From contig CALPPK020000008.1 in NCBI GenBank assembly GCA_943325435.2, positions 1-12,025 of the forward strand: DNA of 12,025 nt, in the 5' to 3' direction. The stretch comes from Bifidobacterium breve (GTDB lineage: Bacteria; Actinomycetota; Acidimicrobiia; Acidimicrobiales; Ilumatobacteraceae). A program made the position numbers and the translations under genes. This document shows, piece after piece, positions 1 to 7,089 of the stretch. Under the pieces are notes generated by a model. That model was not told the DNA's origin, made no database searches, and saw only the letters and a program-made list of their open reading frames with translations. The number at the start of each line of letters is the position of its first letter. The first letter of the stretch is position 1.

Positions 1-1229
1 CATGGGACTCCATTGTCGTCAAGACCCATCGGCACACTTGTGGCCGGGTGCCCTGTGAAGTTTGCATCAGGCGTGTTCAGCGTGACCATTGGGTCATCAG
101 TATTTCCGGCACGTGCAGGTAGTGGCCCTTCTGCTGGCCACGAGCGAGCATTAGATGTTGGGGTAAGTAGAACTGCATCAGTTCCCAACAGTTCATCAAA
201 TCGAATACTGATTTCATGGCGTTTTCTTTGGGCAGCGATGTATTGATCAATCGTGACTGTGGAGCCAAACTTCAATTGAGATTGCACATAGTCAGATAAT
301 TCAGTCCAACGGTGTTCTTCATGGCGCAAACTCTGAGTGAGCTGTGCAGTTGACATGATGAACCAGTTCCAAATTGTGTCGTTGTCAGATGGTGAGGCAA
401 CACGTTCCACTGTGACACCACTTGCGACAAGGGCATCAATCATTAATTCGTAGTTGGCTTCAATGTCTGGGTCGACATCTGTCCGAAATGTTCGACACGC
501 AAGAACACGACCCGGCATCACAGAATTCAATGCAATGCTTTTTGCAGGGAGACCGAGAAAATCTCCGTTGGCAGGTCCGTGGGTAATTGCGGCTTCGTAA
601 GCAACATCGGCAACGCTATGACCACTAGTTCCTTGAGTAGAAAAATCAATCCATCGGGGCAACACGTTTCTTCCGATTGCCCCCATTGAAGGTTTGTAAC
701 CGACAAGCCCTGATGATGATGCAGGGCCACGCACGCTGCCGCCACCATCAGATGTTGTCGCTATGGGTGTCAAACCTGCAGCAAGAGCTGCTGCAGAACC
801 ACCACTTGACCCACCCGGTGATTTTTCGGTGTTCCATGGGTTGCGTGTGGCGCCGTACACCTTGTTTGAGGTGAATGCTGTTGCACCAAACTCTGGGCTG
901 TTTGTTCTCCCGATGATGATTGCGCCAGCTTCGCGAAGTCGCGATACGACTGAATCATCAACATCGTCTGTGGGGCCGTTTGCATATAGCGCAGACCCCG
1001 ATGTTGTGACATGGCCCTGTACTCGCGCCATGTCTTTCACTAAGAATGGCAAACCTGCAAGAGCTCCTGTACGCGGATGTGATGCTGCCAGCGCACGCGC
1101 TTCATCGGCGAATGTCGCAACGACAGCGTTCAATGATGAAGCGGCTTCGATTCGGCGGAGACTCTCATTTACGAGATCAACCGGGCTGATTTCCCCAGAT
1201 CGGACTTTGGCTGACAGTTCTTCAAGCAT
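1..1229 (-). CDS. Amidase-signature family amidase, 3' end beyond window
   Basis: The frame is open from an ATG at 1229 to the left edge (409 codons, no stop), so the C-terminus is missing. The protein belongs to the amidase signature family, which hydrolyses amide bonds with a Ser-cisSer-Lys triad. The likely triad is visible: Lys65 in PFLVKDM, Ser141 in the glycine-rich PGGSSGGS loop, and nucleophile Ser165 in DGGGSVRGP. The 24-residue distance between the two serines equals that in fatty acid amide hydrolase. The start is well fixed because an in-frame TAG lies only 10 nt upstream. The gene follows the tandem TetR gene by 16 nt on the same strand and may be under its control, although it also has its own candidate -10 box. 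The substrate cannot be told from sequence: many such proteins are annotated GatA-like or indoleacetamide hydrolase-like, but no gatB/gatC is adjacent, so a tRNA amidotransferase role is unlikely. Confidence 0.92.
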   Translation of the reverse strand, partial: MLEELSAKVRSGEISPVDLVNESLRRIEAASSLNAVVATFADEARALAASHPRTGALAGLPFLVKDMARVQGHVTTSGSALYANGPTDDVDDSVVSRLREAGAIIIGRTNSPEFGATAFTSNKVYGATRNPWNTEKSPGGSSGGSAAALAAGLTPIATTSDGGGSVRGPASSSGLVGYKPSMGAIGRNVLPRWIDFSTQGTSGHSVADVAYEAAITHGPANGDFLGLPAKSIALNSVMPGRVLACRTFRTDVDPDIEANYELMIDALVASGVTVERVASPSDNDTIWNWFIMSTAQLTQSLRHEEHRWTELSDYVQSQLKFGSTVTIDQYIAAQRKRHEISIRFDELLGTDAVLLTPTSNARSWPAEGPLPARAGNTDDPMVTLNTPDANFTGHPATSVPMGLDDNGVP

Positions 1230-1235
1230 CAGCGA

Positions 1236-1241
1236 AGACTA
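1236..1241 (-). promoter_or_regulatory. Candidate -10 box for leaderless amidase transcript
   Basis: Read on the minus strand the hexamer is TAGTCT, followed by exactly 6 nt and the ATG of the amidase gene. A transcript starting at the usual distance from this box would begin at the start codon. No Shine-Dalgarno sequence is visible before this ATG. The box sits in the 16-nt gap after the TetR stop codon. Its first three bases also form an in-frame stop for the amidase frame. Confidence 0.45.
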
Positions 1242-1245
1242 GTGA

Positions 1246-2442
1246 TTATCTGCCGATAGGAATCCATCGCCAGTCGAGCTGACAGATTGTGGGGTCAACG
1301 ACCTCAAGAATGGAGAGGCCCAGAACGCTTGCACGGGCAGATAAGCCTGTGTCAGGGCGAATAGTGGCACCTGCTGGGGCTTTGACTGCAGCGGCCATGA
1401 GCGATCGTCTGGCTGCAAAAGTGTACGCCGCAAGTTGAGCTGCAATGTCGGGGGAGTGTCGCGCAGCAACAATGCTTTCGAGGCGGAATGTGCGCCACTG
1501 AGCAAACGATGGCGACATGTAGTTCGCCAAAATATCGGTGACAACTGTTCGTTGGTCTGTTGCCGTAAAGACTCGTGACCATTCTTCAACATCACGACGA
1601 CTCTGCGGCGGGAAGAGAACTTCTAGGCAATCTGCAACGAGAGCATCTTTGTTTTCATACAAGCCATAGATTGCGCCAACACTTACGCCTGCACGACGTG
1701 CGATTCGCGACACAGTGGCTCTGTGAACACCCGTGCGTGAAATGACATATTCACTTGCTGAGATAAGTGCATCGCGAACATCGTCATAGGTTGTAGGGAA
1801 TTGGTATGGGGCAGCGTTTCGCAGTGTGCCTGGAGATTTTGCTGGCTTTACTTGTGATTGGGCTGAAAGAGTAAAAACTTCAATCAGTGCTGTTGGGTCA
1901 ATCATGTTGTGCTTATTGTCAACATAAGCAGAATTCAACAACGATGCTCCGAACAATGTGCTGATTGCAGATACCACTGATTGGCGCAGTGCACCGTCTG
2001 TTGATGGGCCAACACCACGGTCATCTAGGAGGCCGTTGATGTCTCTTTGCACAACTTCACCGATTGTTTCGTCACGCCGTGAAGCGATGATGACTTCCAT
2101 GGCGCTTCCAAGATCAGGAACAATTCCAGGGTCTGTAGAACGAATGAACAATTCAGCAATTCTGCTCATGCTGCTGTTGTCTTTAGAGATCACCGCATCT
2201 GCAAGCAAAGTGATCATCTCTGACAACATCGGCCAGAAACTTTTTTCCCATGCCAAGACCACGAGTTCTGATCTGTCATCGCATCGGGCATATATGGCGC
2301 CACTTGAAAACCCAGCATCGGCGGCCACGCGAGTTAATGCCATCTGATCGACACCTACTGTGCGCACTGCGCTGGCTGCGCTATAGGCGACCTTGAGGTC
2401 AGTCTGGCGGGACTTTTCCGACTGCTTGGTGGCAATAACCAT
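1246..2442 (-). CDS. Tandem TetR-type transcriptional regulator with two DNA-binding domains
   Basis: This 398-residue protein is about twice the usual TetR length and carries two TetR N-terminal DNA-binding domains. The first helix-turn-helix spans about residues 34-57 (ALTRVAADAGFSSGAIYARC). The second spans about 243-266 (TVSRIARRAGVSVGAIYGLY) and is followed by ENKDALV, a typical TetR continuation. The two are some 209 residues apart, so each is followed by its own putative ligand/dimerisation region. TetR proteins usually repress nearby or divergent genes and release DNA on binding a small molecule. This gene is divergent from aguB-aguA across 52 bp that contain a perfect palindrome, and is followed by an amidase, so local control of one or both units is the simplest inference. 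The ligand is unknown. A GACAAT hexamer 6 nt before the ATG may be its own imperfect leaderless -10 box. Confidence 0.88.
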   Translation of the reverse strand: MVIATKQSEKSRQTDLKVAYSAASAVRTVGVDQMALTRVAADAGFSSGAIYARCDDRSELVVLAWEKSFWPMLSEMITLLADAVISKDNSSMSRIAELFIRSTDPGIVPDLGSAMEVIIASRRDETIGEVVQRDINGLLDDRGVGPSTDGALRQSVVSAISTLFGASLLNSAYVDNKHNMIDPTALIEVFTLSAQSQVKPAKSPGTLRNAAPYQFPTTYDDVRDALISASEYVISRTGVHRATVSRIARRAGVSVGAIYGLYENKDALVADCLEVLFPPQSRRDVEEWSRVFTATDQRTVVTDILANYMSPSFAQWRTFRLESIVAARHSPDIAAQLAAYTFAARRSLMAAAVKAPAGATIRPDTGLSARASVLGLSILEVVDPTICQLDWRWIPIGR

Positions 2443-2477
2443 GGTCTGATTGTCTCACATCTGTCAGCTACAAGAAC

Positions 2478-2494
2478 ATCCCTAGAGTAGGGAT
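2478..2494. promoter_or_regulatory. Perfect 17-bp palindrome, candidate TetR operator
   Basis: The sequence is ATCCCTA, a 3-nt spacer GAG, then TAGGGAT, an exact 7-bp inverted repeat ending one base before the aguB ATG. Size and symmetry suit a TetR dimer site. It lies between the divergent tandem TetR gene and aguB, and it covers the aguB -10 box, so a bound protein would block aguB transcription. That the neighbouring TetR protein binds here is inference from position. Confidence 0.5.
2483..2488 (+). promoter_or_regulatory. Candidate -10 box for leaderless aguB
   Basis: The hexamer TAGAGT is followed by exactly 6 nt and the aguB ATG at 2495. The AGGG just before the ATG is only 3 nt away, too close for a normal ribosome binding site, which favours a leaderless transcript. 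The box is inside the 17-bp palindrome. No clear -35 element is seen. Confidence 0.5.
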
Positions 2495-3385
2495 ATGACA
2501 CTTTCCCTTGCTGCCATTCAGATGTCTATGTCCGACTCTCGAGACGACAATGTTGCAAAAGCTGAACGTTTGGTCCGTCAGGCTGCATCGGCAGGGGCAA
2601 AAATAATCCTCATTCCCGAATTGTTCGAGGATGAATACTTCTGCAAAGAACATGATGCAGTGCACCACCAGCGAGCGATGTCCATTGACGAAAATCCAAC
2701 AATTTCACATTTTCAAAAAATTGCTGCTGAATTGAATGTGGTATTGCCACTCAGTGTGTACGAACGCGCGGGTAATGCATTGTTCAACACAGTTGTCATG
2801 GTTGATGCTGATGGTTCTCAAATGGGTGTGTATCGCAAGAGCCATATTCCTGACGGACCTGGCTATTCCGAGAAGTTTTACTTCAGTCCTGGAGATACAG
2901 GATTTCGTGTGTGGGCTACGAAGCACGGGAGAGTTGGTGTCGGCATTTGTTGGGATCAGTGGTTTCCTGAGGCAGCACGGGCGATGGCATTACAAGGAGC
3001 CGAGTGCATTTTGTATCCCACGGCTATTGGTAGTGAACCGCAAGATCCAACATGGGATTCATCACGTCATTGGCAGCGTGTGATGCAAGGTCATGCCGCA
3101 GCAAATCTTTTACCTGTAATGGCAGCGAACAGAATCGGCCGCGAAGTTCAGAACTCAACTGAAGTGAATTTCTACGGCTCGTCGTTCATTGCCGACAACA
3201 CCGGGGCACTAGTTGCTGAAGCTGGTCGTGATTCAGAAGAAGTGATACATGCCACTTTTGATCGTTCTGCATTGGCAGCAGTTCGATCATCGTGGGGCCT
3301 GTTTCGCGATCGCCGTCCGGAACTGTACGGAACACTTCTCACACTTGACGGCAGCGATGGTTATTTTTCGCACCCCGCCAATTAG
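2495..3385 (+). CDS. aguB: N-carbamoylputrescine amidase (nitrilase superfamily)
   Basis: The product hydrolyses N-carbamoylputrescine to putrescine, CO2 and ammonia, the last step of the agmatine route to putrescine. The 296 residues match the usual family length. The nitrilase Glu-Lys-Cys triad is visible as Glu42 (IPELFE), Lys115 (VYRKSHIP) and Cys152 (GVGICWDQWFPEAAR). The stretches YRKSHIPDGPGYSEKFYF and ICWDQWFPE are typical of plant and bacterial N-carbamoylputrescine amidases, as opposed to other nitrilases. It lies 10 nt upstream of agmatine deiminase on the same strand, which supports the assignment. The ATG at 2495 directly follows the palindrome and fits a leaderless start. Regulation by the divergent tandem TetR protein is likely but inferred. 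Confidence 0.95.
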   Translation: MTLSLAAIQMSMSDSRDDNVAKAERLVRQAASAGAKIILIPELFEDEYFCKEHDAVHHQRAMSIDENPTISHFQKIAAELNVVLPLSVYERAGNALFNTVVMVDADGSQMGVYRKSHIPDGPGYSEKFYFSPGDTGFRVWATKHGRVGVGICWDQWFPEAARAMALQGAECILYPTAIGSEPQDPTWDSSRHWQRVMQGHAAANLLPVMAANRIGREVQNSTEVNFYGSSFIADNTGALVAEAGRDSEEVIHATFDRSALAAVRSSWGLFRDRRPELYGTLLTLDGSDGYFSHPAN

Positions 3386-3395
3386 AGGTAATCGA

Positions 3396-4403
3396 ATGTC
3401 TACATTTCCACGGGTAATGCCTGCTGAATTTGAACCGCACCAGAACACTCTGATGTGTTGGCCGTCGCGCGATGATATTTGGGACGGACAGATAGCTGAA
3501 GCTGAACGTGCCTACGCGGAACTTGCAAACACTATTGCAATGTATGAACCAGTGACCATGGTTGTCGACCCAAAACATAGTGAACGTGCTGAGTTGTTAT
3601 GTGGCACTGGAGTCACCATCACAAGTATTCCCATTGACGATTCATGGTGTCGTGATAGCGGACCAATCTATGTTCGTGAATCTGATGGGGGCATTGTCGG
3701 GATCGATTTCGTGTTTAACGGTTGGGGACAAAAGTTTGTTCCTCATGATCAGGATGCCCAATTGGCATCTCGGGTCTTGTCTCAACAAAACCAACAAAAA
3801 CGTAGTGTTTCAATGGTTCTTGAGGGCGGTTCCATCAACGTAGATGGTGCGGGAACTCTGGTGACGACAATGCAGTGTTTGTTGCACCCGAACCGCAATC
3901 CCGGGATGTCACAACTTGAAATTGAGACTGTGTTGAAGAATGAACTCGGAGTTTCATCGGTGGTGTGGTTGCCGCATGGGCTTGCACTTGATCATGACAC
4001 CGATGGTCACGTTGACAATGTTGCTGCGTTCACTAAACGAGGGCACGTGTTATTGCAAGGATGCAATGATGCGGGTGAAGACGATTATGTGCGCATGTTC
4101 ATTAATGAAAAAGTAGCTCGCTCTTCTGTGTCTGGTGGTGGACAACAATTGAAAGTTGATGTTGTTCCTGTATTGCCATTCGTCGATACTGATTCTGGTC
4201 GTGTAGTTGTCCCGTATCTAAATCTTTACGTAGGAAATAACTTTGTCGTAATCCCAGTGACGGGCAATGATGCAGACAGTGACATCGTGCAGATGATCGG
4301 CGAATTCTTCCCGGGTCGTGACATGGTGCCGCTTGACATTGGTCGCATACTTGCTGTCGGTGGTGGAGGCATCCACTGCATCACACAGCAAGTGCCTGCT
4401 TAG
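3396..4403 (+). CDS. aguA: Agmatine deiminase
   Basis: The product converts agmatine to N-carbamoylputrescine and ammonia, supplying the substrate of the upstream aguB enzyme. The protein has 335 residues, close to the family length. Family landmarks are MPAEFEPHQNTLMCWPSR at residues 8-25, DDSWCRDSGP at 81-90, NGWGQKF, LEGGSINVDGAGT, DTDGHVDNVAAF, and a C-terminal GGGGIHCITQQ in which Cys328 is the expected amidino-transferring nucleophile. The ATG at 3396 is chosen because an AGAGGT ribosome binding site lies 6 nt upstream and the homologous region begins here; an upstream ATG at 3249 would overlap most of the aguB 3' end. The stop codon overlaps that of the convergent ung gene by 3-4 bases, so no separate terminator exists between them. 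Confidence 0.96.
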   Translation: MSTFPRVMPAEFEPHQNTLMCWPSRDDIWDGQIAEAERAYAELANTIAMYEPVTMVVDPKHSERAELLCGTGVTITSIPIDDSWCRDSGPIYVRESDGGIVGIDFVFNGWGQKFVPHDQDAQLASRVLSQQNQQKRSVSMVLEGGSINVDGAGTLVTTMQCLLHPNRNPGMSQLEIETVLKNELGVSSVVWLPHGLALDHDTDGHVDNVAAFTKRGHVLLQGCNDAGEDDYVRMFINEKVARSSVSGGGQQLKVDVVPVLPFVDTDSGRVVVPYLNLYVGNNFVVIPVTGNDADSDIVQMIGEFFPGRDMVPLDIGRILAVGGGGIHCITQQVPA

Positions 4404-5080
4404 AGGCTCCAGTCGATTGGTGCTCGGCCAGCCTCTTGTAACAGCGCGTTGGTGCGAGAGAAAGGTTTGCTGCCAAAGAACCCCCGATACGCCGATAATG
4501 GCGACGGGTGAGGTGCCTCGAGAATTGCGTGATGGCCCTGTGTAATCAACTTTTTCTTGGTCTGAGCGTGTGCGCCCCACAAGATGAATACGCATCGTTG
4601 GCTGTTTTCATTCACAGTACGAATGATCTGGTCAGTGATTGCTTCCCAGCCCATTTTTGCATGACTACCGGCATCGCCTTCACGAACAGTGAGTGATGTG
4701 TTAAGTAGCAGTACGCCTTGTTGTGCCCATGGTGTGAGGGTTCCGTGCATTGGCGGTTTCAGTTCGATGTCATTTTCACGCTCAGTAAAAATGTTTCGAA
4801 GTGATGGGGGAATAGCGACACCTGGTCGCACGGAAAAACTCAGACCATGTGCTTGACCGCGTTGGTGATACGGATCTTGTCCGAGAATCACAACTGGGAC
4901 ATCAGTTGGGCCGACGAATGACAATGCTGAAAACACCTGATCGTGCGGTGGAAATACATTGAAGTGCTCTCGTTCATGTTTTATGAATGCTGCAAGTTCG
5001 TTAGCGGAATCAGTCGACATCACGTCAGTCAGTGATTGTTTCCATTGTGGATGCACATTCTTATCGTACGAACTATGCAT
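4400..5080 (-). CDS. ung: Uracil-DNA glycosylase, family 1
   Basis: The product removes uracil from DNA, opening base excision repair of cytosine deamination or dUMP misincorporation. The 226-residue length is normal. Family 1 motifs are all present: the water-activating GQDPYH (Asp69), the GVLLLNTSLTVREGDAGSH segment, the uracil-contacting region before ILWG, and the HPSPLSAYRGF DNA-intercalation motif with catalytic His191. The start is the ATG at 5080, close to candidate -10 sequences in a short divergent region shared with the ROK gene. It converges on aguA with overlapping stop codons. No operon partner is seen, as is common for this housekeeping gene. Confidence 0.97.
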   Translation of the reverse strand: MHSSYDKNVHPQWKQSLTDVMSTDSANELAAFIKHEREHFNVFPPHDQVFSALSFVGPTDVPVVILGQDPYHQRGQAHGLSFSVRPGVAIPPSLRNIFTERENDIELKPPMHGTLTPWAQQGVLLLNTSLTVREGDAGSHAKMGWEAITDQIIRTVNENSQRCVFILWGAHAQTKKKLITQGHHAILEAPHPSPLSAYRGFFGSKPFSRTNALLQEAGRAPIDWSL

Positions 5081-5165
5081 AGCCTATAAATACTAGACAA
5101 TTTGCGTGTAGCCAGTCATGTGAATGTCGCAAATCTGCTCGACTCTTTGGCACACTAGATACCTC
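5081..5165. promoter_or_regulatory. Divergent promoter region between ung and the ROK gene
   Basis: This 85-bp stretch is the longest gene-free interval in the window. Toward ung, minus-strand TAGTAT (5090-5095) and the overlapping TATTTA (6 nt from the ATG) are candidate -10 boxes. Toward the ROK gene, TAGATA at 5156-5161 lies 4 nt before its ATG. Between them is a 7-bp inverted repeat, ATTTGCG at 5100-5106 and CGCAAAT at 5128-5134, with centres 28 bp apart. No -35 element stands out on either strand. Confidence 0.35.
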
Positions 5166-6059
5166 ATGCAATTGTCATTGTCGATTGATATTGGTGGCAC
5201 CAAGTGTGCAGTTGGTTTAGTTACTCGCGAGGGCGAGCTGATTGACCGCACCTCTGTTGCAGTGAACCCGCGCGACAATGCCGAAGATCTTTTCTCTGAC
5301 ATAGCTGAAGCAGTGCAACAACAACTTGCGCGTGCACGTGAACATCATGGTGAGAGTCCGTTGACAATTGGTGTTGCATGCGCCGGTCCGAGCACTCACA
5401 ATCTTGAATCTGTTTCACCGCTCAATATTCCTCAGTGGCGTGATTTTCCATTACGTGATCGATTAGTCGACATCACTGGCTTGCCAGTTTTTGGTGATGG
5501 TGATGCGAAAGCACTTGCCCTTGCAGAAGGCTGGGTCGGTGGGGCACGCGGCGTAGACAACTTCATGGCCATGGTGGTCTCCACTGGCGTTGGTGGCGGA
5601 ATTGTGCTGAATGGGCAATTGCTTGAAGGCAACAGTGGAAATGCGGGCCATATTGGGCACGTAATTGTCGAGCCAAACGGCCGAAGGTGTGCGTGTGGGG
5701 GTCGTGGATGCCTTGAGGCTGAGGCTTCTGGCCCAGCGATCGAAGCCATTACAGGCCGTTCCCCGACACAGCCAACGTACGAGATCATGGTGCGCACCGG
5801 ACGACTTGTTGGTCGTGGCGTTGCTTCAGTGTGCAATCTTCTTGATCTGCAACTTGTGTGTGTAGGCGGAAGTGTTGCGCTTGGCTTTGGCGCAACATTT
5901 TTTAATTCGGCTCAACGCACTCTTGATGAATTATGCGGACTTGAATTTTCTCGTGGTGCAAGAATTGTCCCATCACGTTTAGCTGACCAGGGCGGACTCA
6001 TTGGTGCAGCGGCAGTCGGCTGGCGCGGTCTTAACCGCATGGCCTCTACTCCTTACTAA
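5166..6059 (+). CDS. ROK-family protein, probable sugar kinase
   Basis: The ROK family comprises cytosolic sugar kinases (glucose, N-acetylmannosamine and others) and related repressors. This 297-residue protein has no N-terminal DNA-binding domain, so a kinase is likelier than a repressor. The ATP-binding phosphate motif DIGGTKCAVG is at residues 8-17, and the ROK signature fits residues 138-165 (VSTGVGGGI through GHIGH). The zinc-binding set is His165, Cys175, Cys177 and Cys182 (CACGGRGCLE). The catalytic Asp of the usual NDAN motif is kept as Asp113, but the flanking residues differ (GDGDAKAL), and the sugar-contacting Glu of the common GEIGH motif is His162. The start at 5166 is chosen because DIGGT should lie near the N-terminus; an ATG at 5124 would add 14 unrelated residues. 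Substrate is therefore uncertain, and glucokinase should not be assumed. Confidence 0.88.
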   Translation: MQLSLSIDIGGTKCAVGLVTREGELIDRTSVAVNPRDNAEDLFSDIAEAVQQQLARAREHHGESPLTIGVACAGPSTHNLESVSPLNIPQWRDFPLRDRLVDITGLPVFGDGDAKALALAEGWVGGARGVDNFMAMVVSTGVGGGIVLNGQLLEGNSGNAGHIGHVIVEPNGRRCACGGRGCLEAEASGPAIEAITGRSPTQPTYEIMVRTGRLVGRGVASVCNLLDLQLVCVGGSVALGFGATFFNSAQRTLDELCGLEFSRGARIVPSRLADQGGLIGAAAVGWRGLNRMASTPY

Positions 6060-6098
6060 TCGTCATCGCAGCGGTGGAGTTACACCCACTGCAGTAAG
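6052..6098. terminator. Possible bidirectional hairpin between convergent genes
   Basis: Imperfect nested inverted repeats lie across the 20-bp gap between the ROK gene and the alanine-racemase-like gene. The outer arms are CTTACT (6052-6057) and AGTAAG (6093-6098). The inner arms are GCAG (6068-6071) with CTGC (6089-6092), and GGTG (6073-6076) with CACC (6083-6086) around a 6-nt loop. There is no U-tract and the stem is interrupted, so a terminator role is tentative. Confidence 0.22.
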
Positions 6099-7033
6099 TC
6101 AACCTGTACTCGAGTGAGTGGTTGCTGGACATCTATCCATTCGCCGATGCTCGGGATAGGTCGACCACGCGCAACAAACAACATCGAAGTGTGCATGTGA
6201 GATGGTTCGAGCATGTTTAGCCGCTGACGTTGAAAATGGAATGGGCTGCGTCCGTCAAGCAACGGAACAACACCATGTGCTGTGCCGCAACCGACAATGA
6301 CTATTTCGCCGGGCCCTTTGATGGGAACCTGCGTATAACCCGCAAAAGACCCTGATTCCACTGGGTGATGATCAACAATGTCAGCCGACAGATGCATGGT
6401 CGATTTGTCACCGTGCCACAATGATGTACCGAGACGCATGCGAAATTCGCGCGTCGGATAATCACGACGTAATGCTGCATACGTCGCAGGGTCAAGGTGG
6501 CTTATGTACACCGGAAGCGATGGATCAATGTGATCTAACCACTGGGTAATGTCCGCTAGATGCATGGCCATGTCACCAGAAATTGGTGGATGAATCGCAA
6601 AACCACGAATAGTGAATTGCGCAAGAGCAATATCCGACAGTAGTGGTTGCAAGTTTGCGTGGGTCACTCCGAAACGCTTTGTTGATGATTGCAACTTAAC
6701 AATGACATCGCCGCGCCACTGTGCTCGAGTGAGAGCCACAACATGATGTGGGCTTCCAACTGTTAGAACTGTGTTCAGTGGCAAGTTCTTTGGTGGTGCA
6801 GTCATTGTTGGTGTCAGAACAATGGGTGTGAGATGCGAAGGCGTATCACGAACTTCGAACACTGTCCCTACCGCAACCTCACGCGACAATTCACCAGCGA
6901 TCTCCATTAGGTTCCATCGGCGAAATCCGTAACCGTTTCCTTTAACGACAGGAACAAGCCCAGGAGTTGCATCAGCTACGCCATGAACATGGGCAAGCCA
7001 GTCGGCTCTGCGGACGGTGAGGCGAATAGTCAC
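6080..7033 (-). CDS. Short alanine-racemase-like PLP-dependent protein
   Basis: The N-terminal part matches the fold-type III PLP barrel of alanine racemase. From the GTG at 7033 (317 residues), Lys31 in VVKGNGYGF is the PLP lysine, Lys113 and Arg120 (VKLQSSTKRFG) match the active-site lysine and arginine, and Tyr233 in SFAGYTQ may be the catalytic tyrosine. The C-terminal part is short: the usual GYADG and CMDxxxVD motifs are replaced by VGCGTAHGV and a stretch with LEPSHMHTSM (275-284). The remnant GRPIPSIGEWIDV still resembles the racemase beta domain. The GTG start is preferred because conserved sequence begins there and a TACGGT box sits 7 nt upstream. An ATG at 7090 would add 19 low-complexity-looking residues, and one at 7150 would overlap the DUF4395 start. 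True racemase activity is uncertain; a peptidoglycan-related or other amino-acid role is possible. Confidence 0.75.
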   Translation of the reverse strand: MTIRLTVRRADWLAHVHGVADATPGLVPVVKGNGYGFRRWNLMEIAGELSREVAVGTVFEVRDTPSHLTPIVLTPTMTAPPKNLPLNTVLTVGSPHHVVALTRAQWRGDVIVKLQSSTKRFGVTHANLQPLLSDIALAQFTIRGFAIHPPISGDMAMHLADITQWLDHIDPSLPVYISHLDPATYAALRRDYPTREFRMRLGTSLWHGDKSTMHLSADIVDHHPVESGSFAGYTQVPIKGPGEIVIVGCGTAHGVVPLLDGRSPFHFQRQRLNMLEPSHMHTSMLFVARGRPIPSIGEWIDVQQPLTRVQVDLLQWV

Positions 7034-7040
7034 CCCATGA

Positions 7041-7046
7041 ACCGTA
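7041..7046 (-). promoter_or_regulatory. Candidate -10 box for leaderless alanine-racemase-like gene
   Basis: Read on the minus strand the hexamer is TACGGT, 7 nt before the GTG at 7033. It supports that start over the upstream ATG at 7090, although a second TANNNT (TACGAT, 7091-7096) directly abuts the 7090 ATG and could serve a short-leader transcript. Confidence 0.35.
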
Positions 7047-7089
7047 CTCGGGTGGGCAAATCCCGAGTGGTCAGATGGGAAATTGGCCA

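Noticed and set aside
712..722. Short GAT trinucleotide run
   Set aside because: It has only three units, encodes part of a serine run in the amidase, and is too short to be a meaningful repeat.
1..1229. Possible pseudogene of an amidase, since only short frames with ATG starts appear in this stretch
   Set aside because: Reading codon by codon from the ATG at 1229 to the left edge gives one uninterrupted frame with intact catalytic residues. It is simply cut by the window edge.
763..1242. 159-codon plus-strand open frame opposite the amidase gene
   Set aside because: It is a shadow of the amidase coding strand. The minus-strand frame has the full amidase signature, while this one resembles no family and has no start signal.
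1958..2347. 129-codon plus-strand open frame inside the tandem TetR gene
   Set aside because: It is antisense to a gene with two recognisable helix-turn-helix domains, and its composition is that of a complementary frame.
1246..2442. Tandem TetR protein as MftR, the mycofactocin regulator
   Set aside because: MftR is a single-domain TetR protein normally next to mftA. This gene is several kilobases away from the mft cluster beside aguB and has two domains.
3306..3313. GCGATCGC octamer like the cyanobacterial HIP1 repeat
   Set aside because: I noticed it only here, inside aguB coding sequence, so there is no sign of an over-represented repeat.
4218..4595. 125-codon minus-strand open frame spanning the ends of aguA and ung
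   Set aside because: It overlaps two well-supported genes in other frames and shows no domain.
5432..5836. 134-codon minus-strand open frame inside the ROK gene
   Set aside because: It is a proline- and serine-rich shadow of the ROK coding sequence with no recognisable motif.
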